Assembly: GCF_003323735.1 (NCBI RefSeq)
Contig: NZ_QOIM01000030.1
Span: 1-64,000 of the forward strand
DNA: 64,000 nucleotides
Direction: 5' to 3'
Origin: Streptomyces reniochalinae
GTDB taxonomy: Bacteria; Actinomycetota; Actinomycetes; Streptomycetales; Streptomycetaceae
Below the pieces are notes generated by a model. That model searched no databases. It saw only the letters and a list, made by a program, of their open reading frames with translations, and had not been told where the DNA came from. Positions within the stretch are counted from its first letter, which is position 1; every line of letters begins with the position of its first letter. This document shows, in pieces, positions 8,101-16,496 of this stretch. The translations under genes and the position numbers were made by a program.

Positions 8101-8136
8101 GCCCTCGTCAGCCGTTCCACGTGGGGTGTGGGACTC
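8101..8136 (-). repeat. Copy of the 3' end of the muramidase-like gene
   Basis: CCCTCGTCAGCCGTTCCAC plus GGGGTGTGGGACT repeats the end of the gene at 6103-6138 (CCTCGTCAGTCGTTCCAC, GGGGTGTGGGACT) with a few substitutions and two one-base gaps. It directly joins the rhs fragment, marking a recombination junction. Confidence 0.65.
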
Positions 8137-8155
8137 GAGGAGCGAGTAGAGATTC

Positions 8156-8716
8156 TCAGGAAGATTCCCTCAAGTCGGCGAGTGAGGACCTGATGACGTC
8201 CCTGTGATCCTGAAAAGCATCCATTTCAAGCGCTTTTTCCAGATAATAGATCGAACGGGAGTGGAGATGCGCGCATGCGAGGCCGCACATGAGGACCAGG
8301 TCGATGCAAGCAGTCCGCGACTCCCTCTTTGTGCCCGTCTCCAGGATCTCTACGTACGCCGGATACCCAAGTGACACTTCATTCAGCATCGCTGTCTCGC
8401 TGGCCGGACCGTAAACACCTGGGTCTTCTTCGTCCACCGTTGCCGCGGAAATGTCGGACAGGATCCCAAGAATGAGATCCTCATTGTGCTCGGTGCTCCG
8501 CCACAGGCAATGCACCAGCGCGGTCGCGAGGGGGGCGGCGGCTTCGCACAAAAATCCGTTCGCGAAAACGTACCGTTGCACCTGCTGGGCTGCGGAAGTG
8601 GCCGCATCGCGATCGTTCGCCGCGCTGAGAGCGCGCACCGCCAGATCAAGCCCGGCGGCGGTGCCGGTTGCTCCTCGGAGGGAACCCCAATCGTTTCTTT
8701 TGAGTACGAGTTCCAT
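8156..8716 (-). CDS. Orphan immunity-like protein
   Basis: A 186-residue, acidic, helix-rich protein (LDLAVRALSAANDRDAATSA, AAPLATALVHCLW, ILSDISAATVDEEDPG, ACIDLVLMCGLACAHLHS) resembling the helical-repeat immunity proteins of polymorphic toxin loci, though I recognise no named family. CAGGAG six bases before the ATG at 8716 decides the start against an upstream in-frame ATG at 8749. Base composition is clearly lower in GC than the neighbours, a sign of transfer. It follows the rhs immunity gene in the same direction and has no cognate toxin next to it. Confidence 0.65.
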   Translation of the reverse strand: MELVLKRNDWGSLRGATGTAAGLDLAVRALSAANDRDAATSAAQQVQRYVFANGFLCEAAAPLATALVHCLWRSTEHNEDLILGILSDISAATVDEEDPGVYGPASETAMLNEVSLGYPAYVEILETGTKRESRTACIDLVLMCGLACAHLHSRSIYYLEKALEMDAFQDHRDVIRSSLADLRESS

Positions 8717-8824
8717 TTCGTTCTCCTGGGGTGACGCTGTATCGCCCACTCATGGGCTCCCAGTATGACAGAAGAAAAAGATTGGGCCGGTTCCCTTGAG
8801 AATCCACCCGCCTGGCGAGGCTGA

Positions 8825-9373
8825 TTATGTGAAGTCGTCCGGCAGCTGAAATGCAGGACCCTGCACGACTTCGATGCACACCCCGAGGTCGGGGTCCGGG
8901 GCGGCGATCTGGGCGGTGGCTAGTGTCCCGGGGAAAGTGTTCTCGATTTTCGCCCTCCATGGGGGGACGAGTGTCGCGGCCAGAGCTAGTTGCACGTCCT
9001 CCCTCGAATCTTGCGGGCCGCACCACCTTGTGAAGAGGGTGCTGATTTCGAAATAATTGAAACTGTCTACGATGCGGGCCCATTTTTCGATGGTGTTGTC
9101 GAATCTCGGCGATGAGCGGGCTGCCGACATGCGTCTTTCGATTTCCTCCTGCCCGGCGCCGTACAGATCGACGATGATTGCTCCGTGGATTTCGAGGACA
9201 TCGGGCCAGAAAAGCCAGCGGTAGACGATCGCTTCAGTGACGCTTCCGAGCTCCATCAGCGCTTCAGGCATCGACTCTGCCTCGAGGTTCGGATTCGCGG
9301 CGCGAAGTACCGCGAGAGGGTCTGGGGGAGTGTCGTCACGCTGTGCGGGGTCAGTATCCAAGAGGTAGTTCAT
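8825..9373 (-). CDS. Putative immunity protein for the RHS toxin
   Basis: A 182-residue acidic protein (MNYLLDTDPAQRDDTPPDPL, then SMPEALMELGSVTEAIVYRW, WARIVDSFNYFEISTLFTRW). Its start lies inside the last codons of rhs, overlapping by 23 bases, the position occupied by the cognate immunity gene in polymorphic toxin systems. GC content is lower than in the rhs body. An in-frame GTG at 9403 is an alternative start, because GGAG lies immediately against the ATG at 9373. I do not recognise a named immunity family. Confidence 0.7.
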   Translation of the reverse strand: MNYLLDTDPAQRDDTPPDPLAVLRAANPNLEAESMPEALMELGSVTEAIVYRWLFWPDVLEIHGAIIVDLYGAGQEEIERRMSAARSSPRFDNTIEKWARIVDSFNYFEISTLFTRWCGPQDSREDVQLALAATLVPPWRAKIENTFPGTLATAQIAAPDPDLGVCIEVVQGPAFQLPDDFT

Positions 9374-12300
9374 CTCCAGAAGCTGAGTAACCGAGGCCTC
9401 CACCCTTAGGGTAGTACAGAGGGGGTTCGATTCCGCTATGTGGTTTACCTGTTCCCCGAAATCGTGGGCCTTTGTTCCACCCCGTGGGGTTGCGGGGTTC
9501 TTCATGCCAAGTCTGATAGCGTTTTACTCGACCGTTTTCGTCGCGTTCAAATACCGTGTGACTTCCTTGGGCCGAGGGATCCGGCGGAAGGTCTTCTGCT
9601 CGCTTGTGTTTCTTCCCCGGGGGGCATTCGGAGGGCGAAAGGCCGAGGGGGTCGATCCACGCGCACGGATTCCTCACGTAAGATACGGGATTCGGCGCGG
9701 GATCGAGGCCCAGCGGGTCCGGACTCTTGTAGCGAGCCGTTTCCGGGTCGTAGTACCGGAAGTAGTTGTAGTGCAGGCCCGTTTCCGGGTCGTAGTACTG
9801 GCCGGGGAAGCGGAGCGGGGTGTACGCCGTGCTTTCCGCGTGCCAGGTGGTGGTGCCCCACAGGGTGGATCGGGTGCGCCAGGCGACCTCGCCCGTCTCG
9901 GAGACCAGTTCGGTCGGGGTGCCGACGAGGTCGGTGACGATCGCGTAGAAGCGGGAGTCGATCTCCTGCTGGGTGGCTTCGGCGGTGAGGCGTTCCGTCT
10001 GGGTCAGGGGCGTGAAGCCGTCGTGGTCCCAGGTGAGGGTGACGGGGTGGGGGAGGACGGGCGCGGTGGTGGTCTGTTCGATGAGGGTGGGGCCGTCCCA
10101 GGTGAAGGTGACGGTTTCAGCCCTCTCCGTGCCCGCCATGCGGTATTTGGCGACGCGGCGGCCCAGGGGGTCGTACGCGTAGCGCCACACCGTGCCGTCG
10201 GGGGTGACGGCCTGGACGAGGCGGTCTTCGGCGTCCCAGGCGTAGCGCCAGGTGTCCGGCTCCTTCGACAGACGGGACTTCTGGCGGAGGGTGATGCGGC
10301 CCGCGTCGTCGTGTTCGTAGCGGACCTTGCCGGCCGATCTGATCCGCGTGCCCTCGTACGTGCGGGGGCCGATGGCTTCGGGCGCTGCGTGGGTGGTCGG
10401 CCAGGTGGCTTCGGTCTGGTTGCCCGCCTCGTCGTAGGCGTACCGCTCCGTCCAGCCGCGGGCGTGGACGGCCGTGACGCGGCCCACCTCGTTAAGGTCG
10501 AAGGTGGTGCGGCCGGCGAGGAGGTCGTCGACCTCCCTCAGATACCCGTCCGGGCGGTACGTGTACTCCCTGCGCTGGACGACCGGCCCCGCGGCAGCCG
10601 GGGACCGCGCGCTCAGGGACTGCGCGGTGAGGCGGCCCGCCGGGTCCCAGACCTGGGAGAGGGTGAGGCCCTCCGCCCCGATGCGGCGTTCCGTCTCGCG
10701 GCCCGCCGCGTCGTGCGTGAAGTCGAGCGTGTGGCCGGACGCCGTCAGGGAGGTGCGGTTGCCCGCCGCGTCGTACGCGCTCGTGGAGACGGCGCCCGTC
10801 GGGGTGACGCGGCACGTGCGACGACCGAGCGCGTCGTAGGTGTGCGTGAGCGCGCGGCCGTTCACCAGCTCCGTCTTGATACGGCCCAGCTTGTCGCGCT
10901 GGTAGCGCAACTCCGCGTCGGGGCCGACGGCTTCGAGGAGGCGGCCCGCCGCGTCGTAGGCGTACGTCGTCACGGCGCCCGCCGCGTCCTTGCGGCGCGT
11001 GCGGCCGAGCGCGTCCCGCTCGTAGGTGATCTCCTCGCCGAGCGGAGTCGTCCGGCGGACGAGGCTCCCGGCGTCGTCCAGCTGGTACCGCTGCGTGCGG
11101 TCGTCGAAGTCCGTCTCGGCGACCAGGCGGCCCGCGGGGTCGTAGGTGTAGTCCCAGGTCAAACCCTGCGGGTTGGTGACACGCGTCATCCGCAGTTCGG
11201 CGTCGTACGTGAACTCGTAGCGCACGCCGTCCGGGCCCGTGCGGGCCTCCAGCATGTCGAAGTGGGTGTACTCGTAGCGCGTCTCGCCGCCCACCGCGTC
11301 GACGTGGCGGACGCAGTTGCCCTCGCCGTCCCACTCCCAGCGTTCGCTCGCGCCGTCGGCGGTCGTACGGGAGGACAGGCGGCCCTCGGGTGTCCAGGTC
11401 AGCTCCGTCCGGGCGCCGAGGGGGTCGATCACCCCGACCGGGCGACCGAACGCGTCCCGCTCGTAGCGGGTCGTCGCGCCCAGGGGGTCGGTGATCTCCA
11501 CCGGGAGTCCTGCGGCGTCGCAGTGGACCCGCGTCGTGGCTCCGAGCGCGTCCGTGACCGCGGCCAGGTGACCGCGCCCGTCGTACGTGAACCGTGTCGT
11601 GTGGCCCGCGGGGTCGGTCAGCGCCGTGCGGTTGCCGTCCGCGTCCCACTCTTGGTGCCAGACGGCGCCGTCGGGCTCGGTCGTCCGGACGGGTAGGCCC
11701 ATAGCGTTGTGGGTGGCTACGAGCCTTGTGCCGTCGGGTCGGGTTACCGCAGCGACCCGACCCGCCTCGTCGTGGGTGAAGGTCGTCGTGCGGCCCACCG
11801 CGTCTGTGTGGGACAGCGGGCGGTTATACGCGTCCCGCTCCGTCCGTGTGCGATGTCCCAGTGGGTCGATCTCGCCGACTGTCTGGCCTCGCTCGTCGAA
11901 CAGGTGACGCGTTGCGTGCCCAGCAGATGTCGTAACCGTCGTGACCTTGTGTCCCGTCGCCTCGTCCACGCCGTCGTAGTCGATGCGGACCTGCATGTGG
12001 CCCGCGGTGCCGCCCTCCACTACGACGCGATGCAGGTTGTCGTAGACGTAGTCGTAGCGGCGGTCGTTGGTGTCGGTCCAGGACACGACGCGCTGCTCGT
12101 CGTCGTACTCGAACTCAAGCGGCGTGCCGGATGAGTTGACGACCTCCGTCAGGTTGCCATCGGTGTAGCCGTAGCGCAGCACCGTCGTCTCGGCATCCGC
12201 ACCGACGACGGACAGTGCGGTGACCCTGTCGCCCTCGACCGTCAGCTCCACCACGTAACCGCCGTCGTGGACCAAGCGCCCGGGCGCGCCCGTCTCCGCG

Positions 12301-13796
12301 TCGTACTCGAACGTGACGCTGTGGCCGTTCCTGTCCGTGATCTGCTCGATCCGAGCGGTACCGTCCTCGTCCTGGCCGGAATCAGGTCCGGCCTCCGGCG
12401 GGGCGAAGTGCCGGACCCACCCCGTGTCGGGTTCCGTCAGTGTGTAACCGCCGTCCGGGGTGCGCTCCAGCGGCATGCGGGACGACCCCGCTGACGGCAG
12501 GGTGGGCAGGCCCGGTGCCGGGTGCGGGAACGTCAGCAGGCGGCCGTCCTCGGCGACGAAGACGACGCCCTCGGCGTCGATCTCCAGGCGCTGGTCCACG
12601 GTCGAAGCCCAGGACGGCCCGAACCAGCGGCCGAGCCGGTAGCCGGACTCGACGTGACGCGTGAAGGCGAGCGGCAGCGCGCCCGGGAGCTCCAGGTCCG
12701 TCTGCGGCAGGAACATCAGTCCTGTCGCCAGGTCGACGGGGTCGGTGCCGTTGGCGCACTTCTCCTTCGGAGGAGTGGCGCTGTTGGCGGGGCCCTTGGT
12801 TTTGGCGGCCCTCCGCGCGTCCGCCGCCACCTTCCCCGCTCGGCCCGCCTTCGTCGCCGCGCCGACGCCCTTGGTGCCCAGCAGTTCGGGGATGAGGCGG
12901 CCGAGGCCCTCCGCGGGGTCCTTCTTGAAGCCCTCCAGCATGGCCTTGCCGGTGCCGACGGGGTCGTTGGCGGCGCGCATGATGCCCGTCACCGTCGAGT
13001 TGAGGTTGGTGACGTACTCGGCGGGGTGGGTGATGTTGTAGGGGTCGGTGGGGTTGACGCTGCGGGCGAAGCTGACGAGGCCCGCCGTGCCCTTGACGAT
13101 GCCGCCGGAGACGTGGACGGCGTCCAGTTTCAGGCCCTCCAGGCCGTCCATGGCCTGTTCCGAGTAGTCGGGCTTGGGCGGGGCCGCGTCGCGGGCGGCC
13201 TTGACGGCGGTCCGGGCCCGCCCGGCCGCCGTGTTGCGCTGGGAGCGGGCCTCTCTCAGCTGGTCCTCGGCGTCGTCCTTCTTGTCGTCCTCGTACTTCT
13301 TGACGGCCTCGCCGGCCTGCTTCTGGGCCCACTCCACGGTCCCGGCGAAGTCCTCCAGCGCTCCGGCGGCCTTCTCGCAGGCGTCGGCGGCCTTGACCCA
13401 CTTCGCCGGCTCGAGACCGACCTTGTCCCAGAAGGCTTCCGCGGCCTTCCCCTTCAGCGAGCCCTTGGGCAGCTTCTTCAAGCCGTTCGCCACGTTGGTG
13501 AAGGCTGTCTTGAAGTCCTTGAGGTGCCCGGCCGTGGAGCGGATCGTGCTGGGGCTGCCGTAGACGAGCCGCTTGGGGTCGTCGGTCTCGTCGAGCTGGA
13601 GCTCGTCGGTCTCCGCGCCGAGCGTGTTGGCGACCGAACGGGACTTGTCCCGTACCCAATCGGCGCCGCCGTCCCAGCCGGCGTCGTCCATCCGGTCGGC
13701 GGTCCAGCTGCCGAAGCTCTCCGCTCCGTCACCGACCTTCTCGGTGAGCTCCTCGGCCTTGTCCTCCCAGGAATCCGGTACGAGATCCCAGCCCAT
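9351..13796 (-). CDS. RHS-repeat polymorphic toxin
   Basis: A 1,481-residue modular toxin. Residues 1-330 are helical and WXG/T7-like (MGWDLVPDSWEDKAEELTEK) with an Ala/Lys-rich hinge. From about 350 is the DUF6531 entry motif (GTDPVDLATGLMFLPQTDLE). YD/RHS repeats follow (TYDPAGRLVAE, YAYDAAGRLLEA, RYAYDPLGRRVAKYR), then the RHS core (PLRFPGQYYDPETGLHYN, YRYYDPETARYKSPDPLGL). The last 92 residues (GSHTVFERDENGRVKRYQTW, GPRFRGTGKPH) are the variable toxin, resembling the polymorphic toxin type 24-like family, which I could not verify. RHS shells encapsulate the toxin. TGATG overlap with the upstream WXG-like gene gives translational coupling; the immunity gene follows. Confidence 0.9.
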   Translation of the reverse strand: MGWDLVPDSWEDKAEELTEKVGDGAESFGSWTADRMDDAGWDGGADWVRDKSRSVANTLGAETDELQLDETDDPKRLVYGSPSTIRSTAGHLKDFKTAFTNVANGLKKLPKGSLKGKAAEAFWDKVGLEPAKWVKAADACEKAAGALEDFAGTVEWAQKQAGEAVKKYEDDKKDDAEDQLREARSQRNTAAGRARTAVKAARDAAPPKPDYSEQAMDGLEGLKLDAVHVSGGIVKGTAGLVSFARSVNPTDPYNITHPAEYVTNLNSTVTGIMRAANDPVGTGKAMLEGFKKDPAEGLGRLIPELLGTKGVGAATKAGRAGKVAADARRAAKTKGPANSATPPKEKCANGTDPVDLATGLMFLPQTDLELPGALPLAFTRHVESGYRLGRWFGPSWASTVDQRLEIDAEGVVFVAEDGRLLTFPHPAPGLPTLPSAGSSRMPLERTPDGGYTLTEPDTGWVRHFAPPEAGPDSGQDEDGTARIEQITDRNGHSVTFEYDAETGAPGRLVHDGGYVVELTVEGDRVTALSVVGADAETTVLRYGYTDGNLTEVVNSSGTPLEFEYDDEQRVVSWTDTNDRRYDYVYDNLHRVVVEGGTAGHMQVRIDYDGVDEATGHKVTTVTTSAGHATRHLFDERGQTVGEIDPLGHRTRTERDAYNRPLSHTDAVGRTTTFTHDEAGRVAAVTRPDGTRLVATHNAMGLPVRTTEPDGAVWHQEWDADGNRTALTDPAGHTTRFTYDGRGHLAAVTDALGATTRVHCDAAGLPVEITDPLGATTRYERDAFGRPVGVIDPLGARTELTWTPEGRLSSRTTADGASERWEWDGEGNCVRHVDAVGGETRYEYTHFDMLEARTGPDGVRYEFTYDAELRMTRVTNPQGLTWDYTYDPAGRLVAETDFDDRTQRYQLDDAGSLVRRTTPLGEEITYERDALGRTRRKDAAGAVTTYAYDAAGRLLEAVGPDAELRYQRDKLGRIKTELVNGRALTHTYDALGRRTCRVTPTGAVSTSAYDAAGNRTSLTASGHTLDFTHDAAGRETERRIGAEGLTLSQVWDPAGRLTAQSLSARSPAAAGPVVQRREYTYRPDGYLREVDDLLAGRTTFDLNEVGRVTAVHARGWTERYAYDEAGNQTEATWPTTHAAPEAIGPRTYEGTRIRSAGKVRYEHDDAGRITLRQKSRLSKEPDTWRYAWDAEDRLVQAVTPDGTVWRYAYDPLGRRVAKYRMAGTERAETVTFTWDGPTLIEQTTTAPVLPHPVTLTWDHDGFTPLTQTERLTAEATQQEIDSRFYAIVTDLVGTPTELVSETGEVAWRTRSTLWGTTTWHAESTAYTPLRFPGQYYDPETGLHYNYFRYYDPETARYKSPDPLGLDPAPNPVSYVRNPCAWIDPLGLSPSECPPGKKHKRAEDLPPDPSAQGSHTVFERDENGRVKRYQTWHEEPRNPTGWNKGPRFRGTGKPHSGIEPPLYYPKGGGLGYSASGDELPLGY

Positions 13797-14461
13797 CAGC
13801 CCTCGCCCCCCTGACTGCCGCCCCGCTGCTGCTGTGCTGCCGCCGCCCGTTCCTCGGGGGAGAGGCCGAAGTACTCGTCCTGCTTGGCCGCGATCTGTTC
13901 GTCGCTGACGCCGGTGACCTCCTGGGCGGCGTCCATGTACATGCCGCCCCGGCCCTTGGTGGTCAGCTCCCGGCCGGTGTCCTGCCAGTCCTGCTTGATG
14001 TCCTGGCCGGCCTTCTGCCAGGACTCCCCGCTGTAGTCGGGCGCGTCCGGGGTGACGATGTCGCCCCAGCCCTGCCGGACGACCTCTTCCTCCGTCGCGT
14101 GCGGGTTGCCGGTGAGGGAGTTCAGGCCGACCTTCAGCGCCCCGGCCGCGTACCGGTCCTCCTCGTAGGCCATCCCCGCCGACAGGCCCAGCTTCTGGGC
14201 CAGCGCGTTGGCGTTCTGGACGAGGGCGCGCACGCCCCACTCCCACTTCTCGCAGAAGTCCTCGAAGTCGACCGAGAGGCCGTGGTGGCCCATCTCCATG
14301 CCGGTGAGCGACATGCCCTCGAAGCCCGCGCCCTGGAGGGAGTCCCCCGCGCTGCTGCCGGACTCCTTCAGTTCCTTGATGGCTCCGCTGAGCCCCTTCT
14401 CGATCAGATCGAGGGACTCCTTGTTCCAGTTGACGCCGTCGCCGCCCTCGCCGTCGCCCAT
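13796..14461 (-). CDS. T7SS-like WXG-related protein of the rhs operon
   Basis: A 221-residue acidic, mostly helical protein. LDLIEKGLSGAIKELKESGS and FCEKWEWGVRALVQNANALA look like the helices of actinobacterial ESX/WXG-related proteins, and the C-terminal third is charged and disordered (DEYFGLSPEERAAAAQQQRG). It overlaps both neighbours by TGATG junctions and probably acts as a secretion partner or chaperone for the RHS toxin. The molecular role is inferred from context. Confidence 0.65.
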   Translation of the reverse strand: MGDGEGGDGVNWNKESLDLIEKGLSGAIKELKESGSSAGDSLQGAGFEGMSLTGMEMGHHGLSVDFEDFCEKWEWGVRALVQNANALAQKLGLSAGMAYEEDRYAAGALKVGLNSLTGNPHATEEEVVRQGWGDIVTPDAPDYSGESWQKAGQDIKQDWQDTGRELTTKGRGGMYMDAAQEVTGVSDEQIAAKQDEYFGLSPEERAAAAQQQRGGSQGGEG

Positions 14462-14910
14462 CAGGCGCCCTCCCCCCGCGTACCGATGTCGGGCGCCGCG
14501 TCCACGGCCGCCTCGTCGGGCACGATTCCCCGCGCGGGCGGGAACAGCATGGAGCCGTCCTCGTCCGCGGCGTTCACGGCGACGCCCGTCGGGCCGTCCA
14601 GCTCCGGGATCACCGCGTCGAGCAGCCGCGCGCCGAGTACGCAGACGTACTCCCACGGCTCGCCGGTTGCCGGCTCGCCATGGCGGCCGGGCGCGCCCTC
14701 CCGTGCTCCCGCGCGCTCCTCGGCGAAGCGGGCCAGCGCCGCCTCGTCGGTGAACGCGAAGATCCAGCCGACGCCGCCGTGGTTGCCCGCCATCAGCCGG
14801 CCCTCGCCTGCTGTCGGCACCAGCACAGCGGTGCGGCGGAACTCGCCCACCAGTGCGGCGGGGTCCCCCGTTCCGGCACGCGTCGCGGCAATCTCGTCCG
14901 GGAGCTCCAT
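14461..14910 (-). CDS. SseB-like domain protein
   Basis: A 149-residue protein with the SseB N-terminal-domain pattern common in Streptomyces T7-linked loci: LVGEFRRTAVLVPTAGEGR, GVGWIFAFTDEAALARFAEE, YVCVLGARLLDAVIPELDGP. It is the first gene of a four-gene operon (SseB-like, WXG-like, rhs, immunity) and overlaps the next by TGATG. A GGGGTGGGG run precedes the ATG. The precise job is unknown; an adaptor or secretion-associated role is plausible. Confidence 0.7.
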   Translation of the reverse strand: MELPDEIAATRAGTGDPAALVGEFRRTAVLVPTAGEGRLMAGNHGGVGWIFAFTDEAALARFAEERAGAREGAPGRHGEPATGEPWEYVCVLGARLLDAVIPELDGPTGVAVNAADEDGSMLFPPARGIVPDEAAVDAAPDIGTRGEGA

Positions 14911-14944
14911 GCCCCACCCCGTTCGGTCCCGGTGTGTCCGTTAC

Positions 14945-14986
14945 GTGAGCACTCACTACGGTAAGCGTGACCCTGTATGCTCACGC
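14945..14986. promoter_or_regulatory. Inverted repeats upstream of the rhs operon
   Basis: CGTGAGCA (14944-14951) pairs with TGCTCACG (14978-14985). GTGAG-2-CTCAC (14945-14956) and GCGTGA-10-TCACGC (14965-14986) overlap it. They lie 34-76 bases before the SseB-like start, where the promoter should be, so an operator is likely. The regulator is unknown. Confidence 0.4.
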
Positions 14987-15117
14987 AAGGTCATACTGGC
15001 TGATCAGGGACCGGCAAGGCCCTACCGCCGGTCGGGACGGCGGCTCGGCCCCGGTCGGGGCGGCGGCCCGCCGGGCGCGGGGAGCGGGCGCGTGGGGGCC
15101 GACCCGTGATAATGCCC

Positions 15118-15151
15118 GGATTGGCCAGCGCCAATCCCGCTGTGGCACACT
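15118..15151 (+). promoter_or_regulatory. Probable rpsJ (S10 operon) promoter
   Basis: TTGGCC (15121) and CACACT (15146) are spaced by 19 bases and lie about 370 bases before rpsJ, leaving a long leader. The -35 region is covered by a perfect inverted repeat, GGATTGGC-4-GCCAATCC (15118-15137). Assigned by position and weak consensus match only. Confidence 0.4.
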
Positions 15152-15186
15152 GTCCAGGTTGCTCGGTTGAGTGCCGATGCTGCGCG

Positions 15187-15452
15187 CCTCCCGCCGGGAG
15201 GACCGGAAGCGAGTCCCAGGTATTCGTCGCCCCTCATCAGGGGCGGAAGTACGGGAATCTTCCGGGAAGCGTAGGAGGGGCTTCCAGCCAGGCACCCGGT
15301 GGGTTTCTCCCCCGGCTTCTTCCTTGTCAAGGGACCTTCGAGGGTCCGCCGCGGTCCGCCGGGGCGCCCCGCGCGGGTTTCCTGCGGAGTCGTACGCCTG
15401 CGTACGGCAGACGTACGAGAAGGAAGCCGACACGCCCGACCGCGTGGGTCGG
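15187..15452 (+). promoter_or_regulatory. Structured 5' leader of the S10 operon
   Basis: The untranslated region before rpsJ contains three perfect hairpins: CCTCCC-3-GGGAGG (15187-15201), CGCCCCT-4-AGGGGCG (15228-15245) and CCGACC-5-GGTCGG (15436-15452). In other bacteria L4 represses this operon through its leader; whether that happens here is unknown. An open frame through the leader has no ribosome site or family match. Confidence 0.55.
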
Positions 15453-15520
15453 AAGTGGAAGCGGGACGGGAAACCCACGGGGTTCCAGAGCGTGACGAGA
15501 GACAGGACTACGAAGTAGCC

Positions 15521-15829
15521 ATGGCGGGACAGAAGATCCGCATCAGGCTCAAGGCCTACGACCACGAGGTCATCGACAACTCGGCGAAGAAGATCGTCGA
15601 GACGGTGACGCGTACTGGCGCGTCGGTCGCCGGCCCGGTGCCGCTGCCCACAGAGAAGAACGTGTACTGCGTCATCAAGTCGCCGCACAAGTACAAGGAC
15701 GCGCGCGAGCACTTCGAGATGCGCACCCACAAGCGTCTGATCGACATCCTCGACCCGACCCCCAAGACCGTTGACTCGCTGATGCGCCTGGACCTCCCGG
15801 CCGGCGTCGACATCGAGATCAAGCTCTGA
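15521..15829 (+). CDS. rpsJ: Ribosomal protein S10
   Basis: First gene of the S10 operon. The 102-residue protein ([20 protein letters not shown]) matches S10/NusE along its whole length, including the exposed loop [20 protein letters not shown] that packs in the 30S head, and ends [13 protein letters not shown]10 also serves as NusE in antitermination complexes. A distant AGGA (15504-15507) is the only purine-rich ribosome site. Confidence 0.98.
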   Translation: MAGQKIRIRLKAYDHEVIDNSAKKIVETVTRTGASVAGPVPLPTEKNVYCVIKSPHKYKDAREHFEMRTHKRLIDILDPTPKTVDSLMRLDLPAGVDIEIKL

Positions 15830-15844
15830 GGGGTGTCGTAGAAG

Positions 15845-16489
15845 ATGGCTAAGCAGATCAAGGGCGTCCTGGGCGAGAAGCTCGGCATGACCCAGGTCTG
15901 GGACGACAACAACCGCGTCGTTCCCGTGACCGTCGTCAAGGCCGGGCCGAACGTCGTGACCCAGGTCCGCACCGCAGACAGGGACGGCTACGAGGCCGTC
16001 CAGATCGCCTTCGGCGAGATCGACCCGCGCAAGGTGAACAAGCCCCTCAAGGGCCACTTCGCCAAGGCCGACGTCACTCCCCGCCGCCACCTCGTGGAGA
16101 TCCGCACCAACGACTCCGCCGAGTACACCCTCGGCCAGGAGCTGGGCGCGGACACCTTCGAGTCCGGCGTCAAGGTCGACGTGACCGGCAAGTCGAAGGG
16201 CAAGGGCTTCGCCGGCGGCATGAAGCGCCACGGCTTCCACGGTGCCCGCGCCTCGCACGGTGCGCACCGCAACCACCGCAAGCCGGGCGCCATCGGTGGC
16301 TGCGCCACCCCGGGCCGTGTCTTCAAGGGCACCCGCATGGCCGGCCGGATGGGCAACGAGCGGGTCACCACCCAGAACCTGACCGTCCACGCCGTTGACG
16401 CGGAGAAGGGCCTGCTGCTCATCAAGGGCGCAGTTCCCGGTCCGAACGGCGGCCTCGTCCTGGTCCGTACCGCGGCCAAGGGGGCCTGA
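15845..16489 (+). CDS. rplC: Ribosomal protein L3
   Basis: The 214-residue 50S assembly protein. The globular part ([20 protein letters not shown]) is followed by the long loop [18 protein letters not shown] that reaches the peptidyl-transferase centre, then [16 protein letters not shown]. It lies 15 bases after rpsJ and is followed seven bases later by rplD, in standard operon order. Confidence 0.98.
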   Translation: MAKQIKGVLGEKLGMTQVWDDNNRVVPVTVVKAGPNVVTQVRTADRDGYEAVQIAFGEIDPRKVNKPLKGHFAKADVTPRRHLVEIRTNDSAEYTLGQELGADTFESGVKVDVTGKSKGKGFAGGMKRHGFHGARASHGAHRNHRKPGAIGGCATPGRVFKGTRMAGRMGNERVTTQNLTVHAVDAEKGLLLIKGAVPGPNGGLVLVRTAAKGA

Positions 16490-16496
16490 GGAACCG

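Larger units (their letters stand above)
7486..8155. other. Gene-poor cassette debris
   Basis: This 670-base stretch between the WXG100-like gene and an immunity-like gene has no convincing intact gene. Its right part holds an rhs fragment (7980-8100) abutting a copy of the 3' end of the muramidase-like gene (8101-8136). The left part (7500-7900) shows no recognisable protein in any frame and presumably carries the promoter of the WXG100-like gene. Confidence 0.6.

Noticed and set aside
12382..13659. 425-codon frame within rhs, other reading frame
   Set aside because: Arg-rich shadow of the rhs gene in the same strand.
15171..15518. Open frame of 115 codons in the S10 leader
   Set aside because: Covers hairpins, has no ribosome site and no family match; better explained as leader RNA.
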